Made by a program: the position numbers and the translations under genes | Assembly: GCA_023078555.1 (NCBI GenBank) | Contig: CM041201.1 | Span: 1,247,713-1,311,712, forward strand | DNA length: 64,000 nt | Direction: 5' to 3' | Origin: Ulva prolifera | Lineage: Eukaryota; Chlorophyta; Ulvophyceae; Ulvales; Ulvaceae | In this document: positions 1 through 11,100 of the stretch, in pieces | Position numbering within the stretch: position 1 is the stretch's first letter | How the letters are laid out: every line of letters begins with the position of its first letter | Notes under the pieces: model-generated | Told to the model about the DNA's origin: nothing | Database searches by the model: none | The model's input: the letters and a program-made list of their open reading frames with translations, nothing else

Positions 1-102
1 CTCTCACTGTGAGCCAATAGTCCATCTCATTCCAACTGTAGTCAGACATTCATTGAAACAGACACCGATGTCTTAATGTATGTGCGTTTCTGCAAACCAG
101 GT

Positions 103-1131
103 CTAATCTCCACCAGTGTCCACCGAGAAAGCCAAACTTCCCCTGATGTGAGATATATCAAAGCTGAACTTATCACAATCAGGAGTGCAATAGGTAAGGC
201 ATCTCTGCACTGACTGCAGTTCATGGCGTTCCATTGAGTCCAGCACCACCCAGATGTGTTCACCATTCAAGAACATGTGCAAACCATAGCAGCACACCCG
301 TAGCGTGAAGATGACCACAAACACCTTTGTGAGTATCCAAAGGTTGTAGCTTAGATGTGACGCGTACATGCTGGCGTACAGTGGGGCATGTGCTAGCGTG
401 ATGATGAAAAGAACTGTTGGAGAGTCTTGTGCGCAAGCGAGAAGTGTTGCTACATCGAGCATGATGCACGTAGAACTCACGGATAAGACAGCCCAAGTTG
501 GAAGTGTCTCCTTGGCTCCCATATCAAGACCGTATTTTTGGGCAACAATACAGATCACAGGCCAGAGCATGGCACCCATGTCCACTCCTGCAATGCAATT
601 ACCACGGCTAAGTTTTCTGCACCACGCTTCAAGTTGAAGGTCCCAATCGCACCATGCAGACCAAATGACCATCTGGTCTGTGCTGAGGCACACAATCAGT
701 TGTGTCTGCTGCATGCACTGTAACACACTGCTCTGGAGTCTAGCCTGAGAGCGAGTGTGCACATATGTCTGGGCGATGACCACACCCACTGGAGTCAGCA
801 TCAGCCGCTTTCGAGATGAAAGAACGTTGTGCAACGTGGTGGCGTAAGCCTGGAATGCTATGTGCAGCCACCGATTTCCACCTGGCTGCAGGGATGAAAC
901 TATGCGGGCTTGTTGTTTCCTGTGTGCATCGGCCGTCTCGTGCCGTAGCCTGTGAGCATCCTCGCCAAGACTAACATCCCCGTTTGGATTTTGTACAACT
1001 ACTCTTGGCGGAAGGTGCTTGGGGGACGGTGGTGCTGAGCCTATTGATGAATCCTGCCACGTGTTGTCCACTCCCTGTTGAACGTCTACAGATTCACTGG
1101 CCATATCTTGCAGAGCTGTCTCTGCCGGCAT
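103..1131 (-). CDS. Hypothetical multi-pass membrane protein, 342 aa
   Basis: A single uninterrupted frame of 342 codons. The first ATG is at 1131; the frame is also open two codons upstream but only with a TTG. I do not recognise the family. The first ~95 residues are polar and Ser/Pro/Gln rich. The rest has four or five hydrophobic stretches, at about residues 110-125, 188-203, 215-238, 242-260 and 268-290, so a membrane location is likely. It is rich in Cys and Trp. The stop is TAG at 103-105. It is divergent from CSN5 across a 1.3-kb spacer. Length and hydrophobic pattern argue for a real coding region, but no catalytic motif is visible and splicing inside the frame cannot be excluded. 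Confidence 0.5.
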   Translation of the reverse strand: MPAETALQDMASESVDVQQGVDNTWQDSSIGSAPPSPKHLPPRVVVQNPNGDVSLGEDAHRLRHETADAHRKQQARIVSSLQPGGNRWLHIAFQAYATTLHNVLSSRKRLMLTPVGVVIAQTYVHTRSQARLQSSVLQCMQQTQLIVCLSTDQMVIWSAWCDWDLQLEAWCRKLSRGNCIAGVDMGAMLWPVICIVAQKYGLDMGAKETLPTWAVLSVSSTCIMLDVATLLACAQDSPTVLFIITLAHAPLYASMYASHLSYNLWILTKVFVVIFTLRVCCYGLHMFLNGEHIWVVLDSMERHELQSVQRCLTYCTPDCDKFSFDISHIRGSLAFSVDTGGD

Positions 1132-2448
1132 TGCCAATCAAGTGTTCACCTACAGGCACAGAACCTTCAGCCACTTGAAACAATTGCAGAACAGCCAAAC
1201 ATTCAAGACCAGGCACATGTCTATCGGCATATATGCAACGTGCAGGCATAGTCACCCCGCGCTTAGGTGCGGCAGCTGCGTGGTCGTGACATTTGGCCTC
1301 GGCTCGGTTTCGTTCGCTGACAGGTCATGACGTTCGCACAAAATACATCACAGAAAGTCAATTCAGAAACTTTACAATGTAAACACGATGTGCGGATACA
1401 TGCTGATGTTTCTCTACGCTAATCAGGCGTTCGGGGTCTATAGCTGTGTATGTAAGCTCTCAAGAGCTATTTAAATCACTGGGTCCGCGAGAACATCACT
1501 ACATCCCTAGGACATCATCTGACTAGAAAGGACAATCAGCGAAACACAGTGTATCATGACAGACTGGCGTGCCTTGTACTTCAATCGACGTGGAGATGCC
1601 CCGTACACTTCGGGCGACGATGTGTGTAGTGCTCAGGTTGACCATTGTAGACGTTTCAGAACACGGAGGTAGAAGTTATCGAGCATACATTCTCTACCTA
1701 CTTAGCATTCGGAATCTTGTGACTGGGGGTTTCCTGGTCGCCGCGCTGTTCAGCGACAGACATGGACGTGATGGTGCAGGCATTCATTTTAAATTGGCCA
1801 GATGAACTCAATGCACTGAGAGTTGATTGAGCAAGAAAAAACAAATAACACACTTTAAATCCATGGCAGCACACCTTGGCACGCAGCTCCTGTAATGTCC
1901 TGTCGAAAGGACGACGTCACGATGGCCAGTCCGCTGTTCGCAAAACAACTGCAGTTTGTGCATGCAATGGCTTCTTCGCAACTCAGGTCACGGCAGATGT
2001 ACGTTATTTAGTCTGAAGCGGATTATTTATCAAGAATATCGCTGTGAAAGAGGATGCTCGCTGAGTGCGGTCGACGTGATGAGAGGGATGAAAGCGGTGA
2101 GTCCGGGGTTGCGGCAAGCAGTCATGAATATGAACATCGGCGCAGCACTAGGCAATTATCGCCAGTATAATGTTGCCACATGCTGCAATCTTGGCTGCAC
2201 GCTCTCCCATCGCACGCTCTTCGCAGTCCCAAGCCGGGTCTTTCGACCGCACTGCTGCTTTGTCGTCAATGCATGCGGAGCCCGGACACGTTGAACGTGC
2301 CCAACAATGGACAGCCTAGACAGAGCATACAATACGATCTGGGATGCAGCATTCCACCAAGATTCAGTGGCTTGCGCCTATTCTATGATCGCCGCGCCGG
2401 TACAATTGCTGCATTGATACGCACACGAGAGCCGGTTGTCTTGGAATT
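1132..2448. other. Spacer between divergent genes
   Basis: Lies between the starts of the hypothetical membrane protein (-) and CSN5 (+), so it should hold both promoters. I see only short frames without recognisable families and no repeat. Confidence 0.5.
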
Positions 2449-3942
2449 ATGGATGCATCGACTTCGCAGGCAAGATGGGAGCTGGAGAACAACGTAGAGC
2501 ATACAGATGAGTACCTGAAATGGGACCCACACGCCGCGTCTGCGGTTGTACGACAAGCTCCCTGGAAGTCGGATCCTAAGCACTACAAGAAGTCAGTATC
2601 TGCCTGCCTCCTCAGTGAGCAACCAACACGATCAGCCGGAGTTTTGATCTCTTGTGCAATGCAGGGTCAAAATTTCTGCGCTAGCCTTGTTGAAAATGGT
2701 CATGCATGCACGTTCAGGTGGACGCCTTGAGGTCTGTTCCTACTCAGCTTCGCGCACACAGAAAAGGGTTGAGTCTGCTTTACAGCTGATGCAGATTTCT
2801 AAAGCTTCTGCCATTGAAGGTCATGGGAATGATGCAAGGGAAAACTGTGGGAGATACGTTCATCGTGGTGGATTCGTTTGCTCTGCCAGTTGAGGGTACC
2901 GAGACGCGTGTCAATGCAGCTGAGGGGGCGTACGAATATCTTGCAACATACCCAGAAACTGCGAAGGTAAATGTCCATTTTGCTGTATCCCCTCCTGATG
3001 TCACGCTGTGATCTGCTGTGACCTCATCCCAGGAAGCCTTGCCTCAAGCATGCGAATGCCCAGTGCAGGCTGTTGGACGGCATGAGAACATCGTGGGCTG
3101 GTATCACTCACATCCAGGCTATGGATGCTGGCTGTCTGGCATTGATTGCCAGACCCAGATGATCAACCAGAAGCATCAGGAACCATGGTTGGCAATCGTT
3201 GTCGACCCTCACCGAACGATGTCAGCAGGCATGCTCTCCATATCAAAGCTGTGCTGATACCTTGATCATCCCTGCATGCCTCCAATCATCACGAGTTATG
3301 CTACAGGGAAAGTCGAAATTGGCGCGTTCAGGACGTATCCAGAAGGGTATACACCTCCAGACGTAGCCCCTTCAGAATACCAGCCAATTCCACTGAATAA
3401 AATTGAAGACTTTGGTGTGCATGCTGACATGTACTACAACTTAGAGATTTCTATATTCAAAACGTCGCTGGATTCAAAGATCATCAAGCTGCTGTGGAAC
3501 AAGTATTGGGCAAACACACTGTCAGCATCGCCCTTGTTGGCCAATGAGCCGTTCATCGGCGGCCAATTGGAGGATATGGGTGCTTTTCCACTTCTCCAAA
3601 ATGCGTGTCATCTCCCTTCCGTTCCTTCACAAATGGTGCAAGAGACATAGCCTGTATGCATATGTGTGCGATGCGTTGCACACCTTTGGCAGTATGCAGA
3701 GGTGACCATGTGGCATGCCTTTGAGCTCTTACGTCACCACCCTGTGTGTAGCGTCGAAGTTGGACAAGGCTTCCTGCTGGCTTGACGGCCAGCGATTCAA
3801 CAGCAAGTCCAAGGAAGGCGAGAATGATCTGAGCAAAGTGCTCAAAGATTGCTCCAAGCTGGCTGAAGAGCAGCTGAAGGGCTTGACCAATCAGGTCGTG
3901 AAGCAAGTATTGTTCAACCGTCCAGACGGCTACAGGTCGTAA
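2449..3942 (+). CDS. CSN5: COP9 signalosome subunit 5 (JAMM deneddylase)
   Basis: Catalytic subunit of the COP9 signalosome, which removes NEDD8/RUB from cullins and so controls cullin-RING ubiquitin ligases. Six exons: 2449-2591, 2665-2731, 2820-2966, 3069-3228, 3307-3579 and 3752-3942; 326 aa, near the family's usual 330-360. The JAMM zinc site is intact: the upstream Glu lies in EVMGMMQGK (exon 3) and the HxHx10D motif is [14 protein letters not shown] (exon 4). The family signatures [31 protein letters not shown] and [11 protein letters not shown] are all present. The start ATG is followed by the expected WELENN segment. Intron 4 (3229-3306) begins with GC and ends with AG; no GT alternative preserves [10 protein letters not shown]. 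The 3' end converges on the ISE2 gene. Confidence 0.96.
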
Positions 3943-4048
3943 ACCTGGAGTATTTTGTGGTCTCTGTCCAACATTCTATCTCGGTCACAGCATTCTGATG
4001 CAATTTTCGATCTCATTTTTCCACTGCCCAGGTACTCCAGCACAAACA

Positions 4049-4053
4049 TTACA
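4049..4053 (-). terminator. TGTAA poly(A) signal of ISE2
   Basis: On the minus strand this reads TGTAA, 24-28 nt after the ISE2 stop. TGTAA is the usual polyadenylation signal in green algae. Confidence 0.5.
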
Positions 4054-4076
4054 GGTTGACGTTTCCGAAACTACAG

Positions 4077-5135
4077 CTAGAATCCGAGCAGGTCACAGAT
4101 CGGCTGCCTGTAAATCCGTTTGTATGCGACCCTTGCGGTAGATCGAATGTCGGCCTTGACGGACGAAGCTGCGGCAATCTGCCGTAGCAGATCCGCAACT
4201 CTACAGAGCAGCCTGGCACAGTCACCGTCGTCTAGGTCACATGACTCCTTCAGCACATCCCATTCCACCTTCCACGTCCAAGCCTCGACAAGACCCGCCA
4301 TCCTGCACCATATTGCCCGTCAGTGTAGCCGCGCCGCAAGGGACATGCTCATCTAGGCTTCACGGCCGGAAGTACAAGCGTGCTTGCAACACCTATCAAC
4401 AAGGGCCCACCCAGCCTCTCGCTGCTGTGGCAAGAGTCTTGAAAACAACTGATGCCGTGGCAGCACAGACCAAGCAGCATCTGAGACCATGGAAAACAAA
4501 TGCCCATGCGATACATCTATGTGAAAATGGCGCGATGAGCCATACAATGTCGCCGGCAGGACCAACTGTGCCAGCTTGTACTGTGACAAGAGACAGCTTG
4601 CATCTGCACCGATGCCTCCAGCACAGTCTGGTCCATCACGGTTGCGCGCTGTTTATGCCAGCCAGAGCCGCACTTGAGGTCGATCTCGATCGGGCAGAGG
4701 ATGCCGTGGTTCGCCTGGGCGCTCGCCAGCTCCACGGCGTCGGCAGAGAGGTCCTCCACGAGCGCCTGCAGGCCCTCGGACGGCTCGACGCCGACGACGC
4801 AGTCCGGCCGCGACAGCTGGAAGGGCGTGACGAGGGCGCACAGGAGGCCCGCCAGCGTGCTCGGCTTGATGCCCTGCAGGCGCTCCCGCATCCTCAGCAG
4901 AAGGCGGGGCGGGGGGGGGGGGGGGGGGGGGGGGGTCTTGCCTGGTGAGCATCTTCTATCGCGGGAGGCATGAAGTGCCGTTGTGTGCTGTAGTATAGCC
5001 GTCTCCACACGTGCTCGGACAGACAGCTGTGAGCAACCTTTTAGGGGCTAGGGGTTAGGGGGCATGTGTGCAGGTGTGCAGAAGCCGTGCGGCACACACA
5101 GCGCCCAGACGCCACAGTGCTAACGCAAGGCAGAG

Positions 5136-5174
<39 letters not shown>

Positions 5175-8100
5175 AATGCCTCGAGTAGTACTGTACAGGT
5201 CTGAGCAAAAGCGTGATGCAGCAGATCGGCCGATCGGCAACGCCGCCCATGCGCCCCTCCACCAGTACAACCACGGTTTGGGCCTGAAGCAGTCACATCC
5301 GCCAGCACAATATCAGCCTGCGCCGCTGCGTATGCCATGCTCGCCAGTCGTCTACAGAGCTCAAACCCGCCTGTGTGGCCTTTCCGGCAAAAAAATCGGC
5401 ACATGAGTGTGACTGTGCTGCGATGTGCGGAAGTGCAGGAGTCGCACCTCCAGGGCATCACTCTCGAGGATCATCGCGAGCCACAGCTCGTTCTCGAACC
5501 GGATGTCCCGCGCAATCAGGCCGAGGTCCTGGAGCTCGAACCAGCCCTTCTCGCCGTCCCGCGGCGCGGCCGCGAGAGCGCCAAACTCCTCCAGCACCGC
5601 CACCGTCGCGAGCACGTCGCTCCACTCGACGCCGCCGCCGTCCGCCTGTTGCCCCCGCACCTTCTGCCGCAGCAGTTTCGCGCGCGCACGCAGCTGTAGA
5701 GACTGCTCCGCCGGCCCCTCGACCGCGCCGAGCTGCCGCTGCCGCCGGTTCGCGTCGCGCACAGCGCGCTCCGCCTGCCGGTACGCCTTCTTCGCCTGCC
5801 GGTACGCCTCCTTCGCCTGCTCGACCGCCTCTGGCCACCCGGTGCCGCCAATCAGCAGGTCCGCCGGGTCTGTGACGTGCTGTGCAATGCGAAGGGCCAT
5901 GCTGGCGGTCGCGGTCGAGCCGGCGGAGGTGTGGCCGAAGGGGCGCCCCGTCCACCGCACGATCGTCGCGTCCTGAAACGCAAGCTTGAGCAGGCGCGCC
6001 GCGTCGGCGGGCGTCTTGACGCGCTTGCTCTGCATCATGTCCGTGATCGGCGCGTCCGGGTGGACCGCGGCCACAAAGCTCGGCTCCACGAGGTACAACC
6101 GGTTGTCCCTGCACCACAGCACGCAGCGTGACAATGCGGTGGGGGACGATTGCTGTCAGAGCATACTACTGCGGCAGTCACGACCCGGTCCAGAAACATG
6201 GGGAGGTGTATGATGAGAACAATCTGATGCGCCGCAACACAGGAGAACTTTGAATGCCATGCATGCGTTGGGGAGAAGCTTCAAGATGCGGCTCAGGAGC
6301 GAGGCCACGCCAGCTACAATACAGTGGCCACCCAGTGGGCAGAGGAGCCGCTGAGCCTGTAAATAAATGATGTAGCAGGGGAGCATGCATGGCGGCGGCG
6401 GCGCACCCCCCGAGGCAGGCGAGCAGGCCCACGTTGCGGAACAGCTTCCGGTTCTGCTCCTCGCATGGGCCCGAGAGAACCTTGATGTCCCTCGATATCT
6501 CAGATATCGGCCCGAGGCACAGCGACGGCACGAGCTCCACCTCCAGGAAGCCCTGGTCGCTGGCGTCAAGCGACACCATCATCGGGAAGCCAGCAGGCAG
6601 CCCGACGGTCTGCGGCGCGGCGGCGGCGGCGGCGGCCGCCGCCGCTGCCGCCTGTGCCGCGGCGGCGCGCTGCGCCGCCGGCTGCTGCGCCGCAGCCGCG
6701 GGCGCCGCGGCCGCGGGCGCCGCGGCGCCCGCGGCAAAGTCGCCTCTGAAGGGGTCGCTGAGCAGCCGCACGCCGGCCTCCCATAGCGGCGGCGCGCCGC
6801 CCGCGCCGCTCTCAGCGGCGGCCATCTCGGACTGAAATGACGCGACCGCGCCGCCGGCGCCGTCGCTGAGGCGCAGCGCAGCCGCCGCCGCATCGCTGCG
6901 GACGGCGAGGGCCTGCCGCCTCACAACGCGCAGCGCCTGGCGCTGACTCAACACCTCCGCCTGCACCCCACCGCCAGCAGTCACTCATACCTTCACCCCA
7001 AACCAGCTCCCTCCACACCACACAGCCACAGCATCAACACAATCTCTCTCTCCTCCACACCCTCCGCCCTGCCCATCGCAATTCACCTCGTGCATGCAAC
7101 CGATGCCACCGAAGCATTTCCTGCACGACGTCACAGCCCCCAGCACGCCCAGCACACACAGCACGCACCCGCGCGGCATCGTGGAGCTTGTACACCGCCT
7201 CATCGCTGCCCTCCTCGTACGACTGCGCCATGAGCGCCTCGGCCTGGCGCTCGAGGGCCTCGGCCTCGCGGATCGTGCCGCCGACGCTGCCCAGCGCCTG
7301 GAAGCGCAGGAAGGAGCGGTCGAGGAAGACGGCGCAGTCGGCGAGGGATCGCGTTGACAGCAGGTTGAGCACCATGCCGTACGACACGCAGAACTGGCTC
7401 TTGATCTGCTCCGGCCCGCGCGCGATGATTGAAAACGCCGCCCGTGCACCCTCAAACCTGCACGCATGCGGCTCATGAACGTGGTCCACGAGATCATAGG
7501 ATCAAGGCTACAGGGGCGCATCATGCGCGAGTCCGAAGTCGCTGGCCCCCAGCATATCCTTGAACCTTGAACCTTTGGGATCATTTCACAATACGTGCTG
7601 TGCTGCGTGCTGTGCAACAATCACAATCACTTGGGTAACAACAAATGACTAGGACTCGGGCCATTGCATGGCAGAGCCCCAAAGCATGCGACCAGGCCGG
7701 CACCAAAAAGTGGGGGGGGGGGGGGTGCAAAAGGTGTGATGCACTAATCGGAGGAGACGGGGGGCGTGCCGGGTCTGGGTGATGACGCAGTGGCCCTGGG
7801 TGTCATAGCCGCGGCGCCCCGCGCGGCCGGCCATCTGCAGGAGGTCGTTGTGGGGCAGCGGCGCGTAGATGCCGTTGCGGCGGCGGGTGATCGACGAGAT
7901 GACGGTCGTGCGCGCCGGCATGTTGATCCCCGCCGCGAGCGTCTCCGTCGCAAACACGACCTTCAGCAGGCCCCGTTGGAAGAGCTCCTCCACCAGCGCC
8001 TTCCACCCTGCGGAGCAGCGTCGGGCGTGGGAGCAACCTCGTGCGGGCGCGCCCTCGTGCAACATCATGTCATGTCGTTGCGCTGTGTCACGATTCGCTG

Positions 8101-11100
8101 TTGACTGCAGTGATCAGTCTGTCTCGGTGTTCTGCCATGCAACAGCCCGAGCTTGCGTCATTTGTTGTCGTAGTGTTGTGTGTCACCAGCAGAATTTAAT
8201 TACACAGCGTGAGCCGTCTCCGGGCCAGCACGATGCGGGGACGCCGGTCGGGGCGCATCAGAGTAGGGCAGACATAGCATGGCAGCCCACGCCTGCAGCT
8301 GCACAGCGTCTGGCAACAGACAAAAAACTCTAGCCCGGATGTGGCGCTGACTGTGGTCAAGGGCATATGGAACACTGTGTGTGTTGCAATCTATAATCTC
8401 TCAGGTCCGATGCAGAGGACAGCACCCATACCGCCCGCCGATCTCAGGTGCTACGCAAAAACCGACCTGAACAAGCGAACTGACAGCAACAATCGGACAC
8501 ATGTATGACTTGCTGTGTGGATGGGGAAGCAGGCCAATTTGCACCAGGCAGCAGGCCGGCGTGGTGGCCCGACACCGCCCACTGATCCCAGCATCCGTAT
8601 TGGAATTTGAAATAAACTAGATTTTCTGGTTTGACAGGAACAGTGGGAACACTTCTCAAGAGACAGAAGGGTTTCATGCGACATCGGGCAAACAAGACAG
8701 GTACCAAGTCAAATCCGCCCGGAACAATCGAAATGAAATGGAAGCAGTGATCACACACACGTGTGGCAAGCTGAGTGCCAGAGATTGGGGCTCAGCCGCA
8801 CCAGGCAGGAGGCCGGCGTGGTGACTCGACACGCCGCGCAGCAGCGGCTGCTCGAGCTCCTTCGGAATCGCGTCGGGCTGCGTGCTGCGGAGCTCGTTCA
8901 GGCGGCCGAGGATCTCCACGCGCTCCTCCGCGCTCACGAGCGGCGCCGGCATCGCGACCGCGTACTCATTGCAGCGCTTGCGCGAGAACACGAAGAAGAT
9001 GGCGGGCAGGTACTCCAGCGCGTGGAGGCGCGCGATGAGGGCCTTCACCTCCGGCTCCAGCTGCGCCACCTGCTGCGCCTGCACGCAGCACGCAGCACGC
9101 TGCTGTTGTGGGCTTGCGGTGGGACGGAGAGCCTGCTCTTGAGCCGCTCGCTGTGTCCGTGGTGCGACCAGCCTCGCCGCCGTCAGTCGTCAGCAACTCA
9201 CAGACACACGGAATGTGTGGTGCCACAGCGATCGTGGACATGCATACGTGATCGTGCAACACTCTCCGCGCATAGATGAACACTTAGAACTGACAGGCCG
9301 GGCTTCAGAGAGACTCGTCCCAGCGCCTGGGCCGGGGACGGCTCATTTGACAGGCGCGTCTGCGATCGGTGGTCGGGGCGCTCGTGTGCCTGCGGTGCAT
9401 GCATGCTGATCCGCCCTTGCCCATGGATCGGATGTCAGACCACAGAATGCAAAAGAATGATAGCACCGTTGATGTCCTTTGCCTGCAGCCGCTGCGCACA
9501 CAACACTCACGAAAGCAATGCGCAAGAGATATGAAGTTCCGCCGGAAGCCCCTCCGACACCTTTGCCTGCCCGGCTTGTGCTTCCGGAGGGCGGGCAGCA
9601 CTCCGCACGCACACATGCATGCAGCGGCAGCATCGCACATTCTCGAGCACCGCTGTGCGCTCCTGTAGCCGCTTGAGCTCATCGTACCCCGTCGCCTGGC
9701 GCGACGATCGCGCCCGCAGCATCTTCCGCCGCACCGCCGCCATCTGCCCCCGTAGCCGCTTGACCGCCTTGGCGCTGCGGTCCAGCATCGCGTTGAGCCG
9801 CATCGGAACATCCTTCTTCCGCCGCTCGAGCAATGCCTCCATCTGCACCCCCTGACGCGCCCCCATCCGCGGCCCCCCGCCCTCCGTGTCACTCCCGCTC
9901 TCCTCCCCTCCGGACGACCCCGACGACGCGCCGGACCACGAATCCCCCCCGCCGCGGCGGCGCCGCCGCCGCCGCCGCTCACCGCCCTCCTCCCAAGCAA
10001 ACCACCACTGCAGCGGCACCGGCCGGAACGACGTTGTGACGGTCTCGCACGAGCCGTGCACGGCGCCGATCCACGCGCCGATCTCCTCAGGGTTCGCGAC
10101 CGTTGCGCTCATCGCGAGGAGCTTTACGTGCGGGGGGCAGTTGATGACGATCTCCTCCCACACGCTCCCCCGGTCCGCGTGGCCGAGGTAGTGGACCTCG
10201 TCGAGGACGGTGAGCGCGACGTCGTCGAGGTTTGGCGCAAACCCTGACCCTGGGTCACCGTCGAGCAGTGCGCGGTACGAGATGTTGCGCAGGATCTCCG
10301 TCGTCATGATCATGACGGGCGCGCCGGCGTTGATGCTGACATCGCCCGTGCGCAGCCCCACGCGCTCCTCCCCAAAGATCTCCTGCATGCATGCGCGGCG
10401 CCGTCAGGGTGCGCCGCCGGCGCAGACGCGGGCAGCTGCCCGTGTGGGTTCATGCACCGCAAGCTGGCGGTGTGTCGCTAGAGGTGTGTCGACGCCCCCT
10501 GACTCCGCTAGCCACAACGAATTTTCGAGTGCGGCGAAGCCCCCCATATTCACAAACCATAACCGCTTGAAGCCACACCTGCAGCTCGAAGAGCTTCTGG
10601 TTGGAGAGCGCCTTCAGGGGCGTAGTGTAGATCACGCGGTAGCCCGCGGCGAGCACGGGCACGGCCGCGGCGACGGCGATCGCCGTCTTGCCGGCCCCCG
10701 TCGGCGCGCACACGACGACCGAGCTGTTGCCGAGGCTGTGCCGCACCGCGTCGCGCTGGAAGTCGTCGAGGGGGAAGGGGAACATGCGCTCGATGCGCTC
10801 GAGGCCCGGCATCGTTCCCCCGGACGCCTCGACCTCCTCCAGCAGCGCCTCGAACTCCTGCAGGCCACACGCATGTGCTGCCGTGGATACCGGGATGGGT
10901 GCGGAAGCCACAGTAGGTGAGGGTGTGTGCAGGGGGGGGGGGGGGGGGGGTGCGGCTACAGGTAGTCAGGGTAAAGCAAAATAAATCTGAATTTACTGAG
11001 CCGTATCCTATTGGACATTGACAACTCTGAGTGAACGGGACCACATATGCTGAACGGGTAGACCCCCTCAGACGACCGTACGCAACTTACAGGGCCTCCT

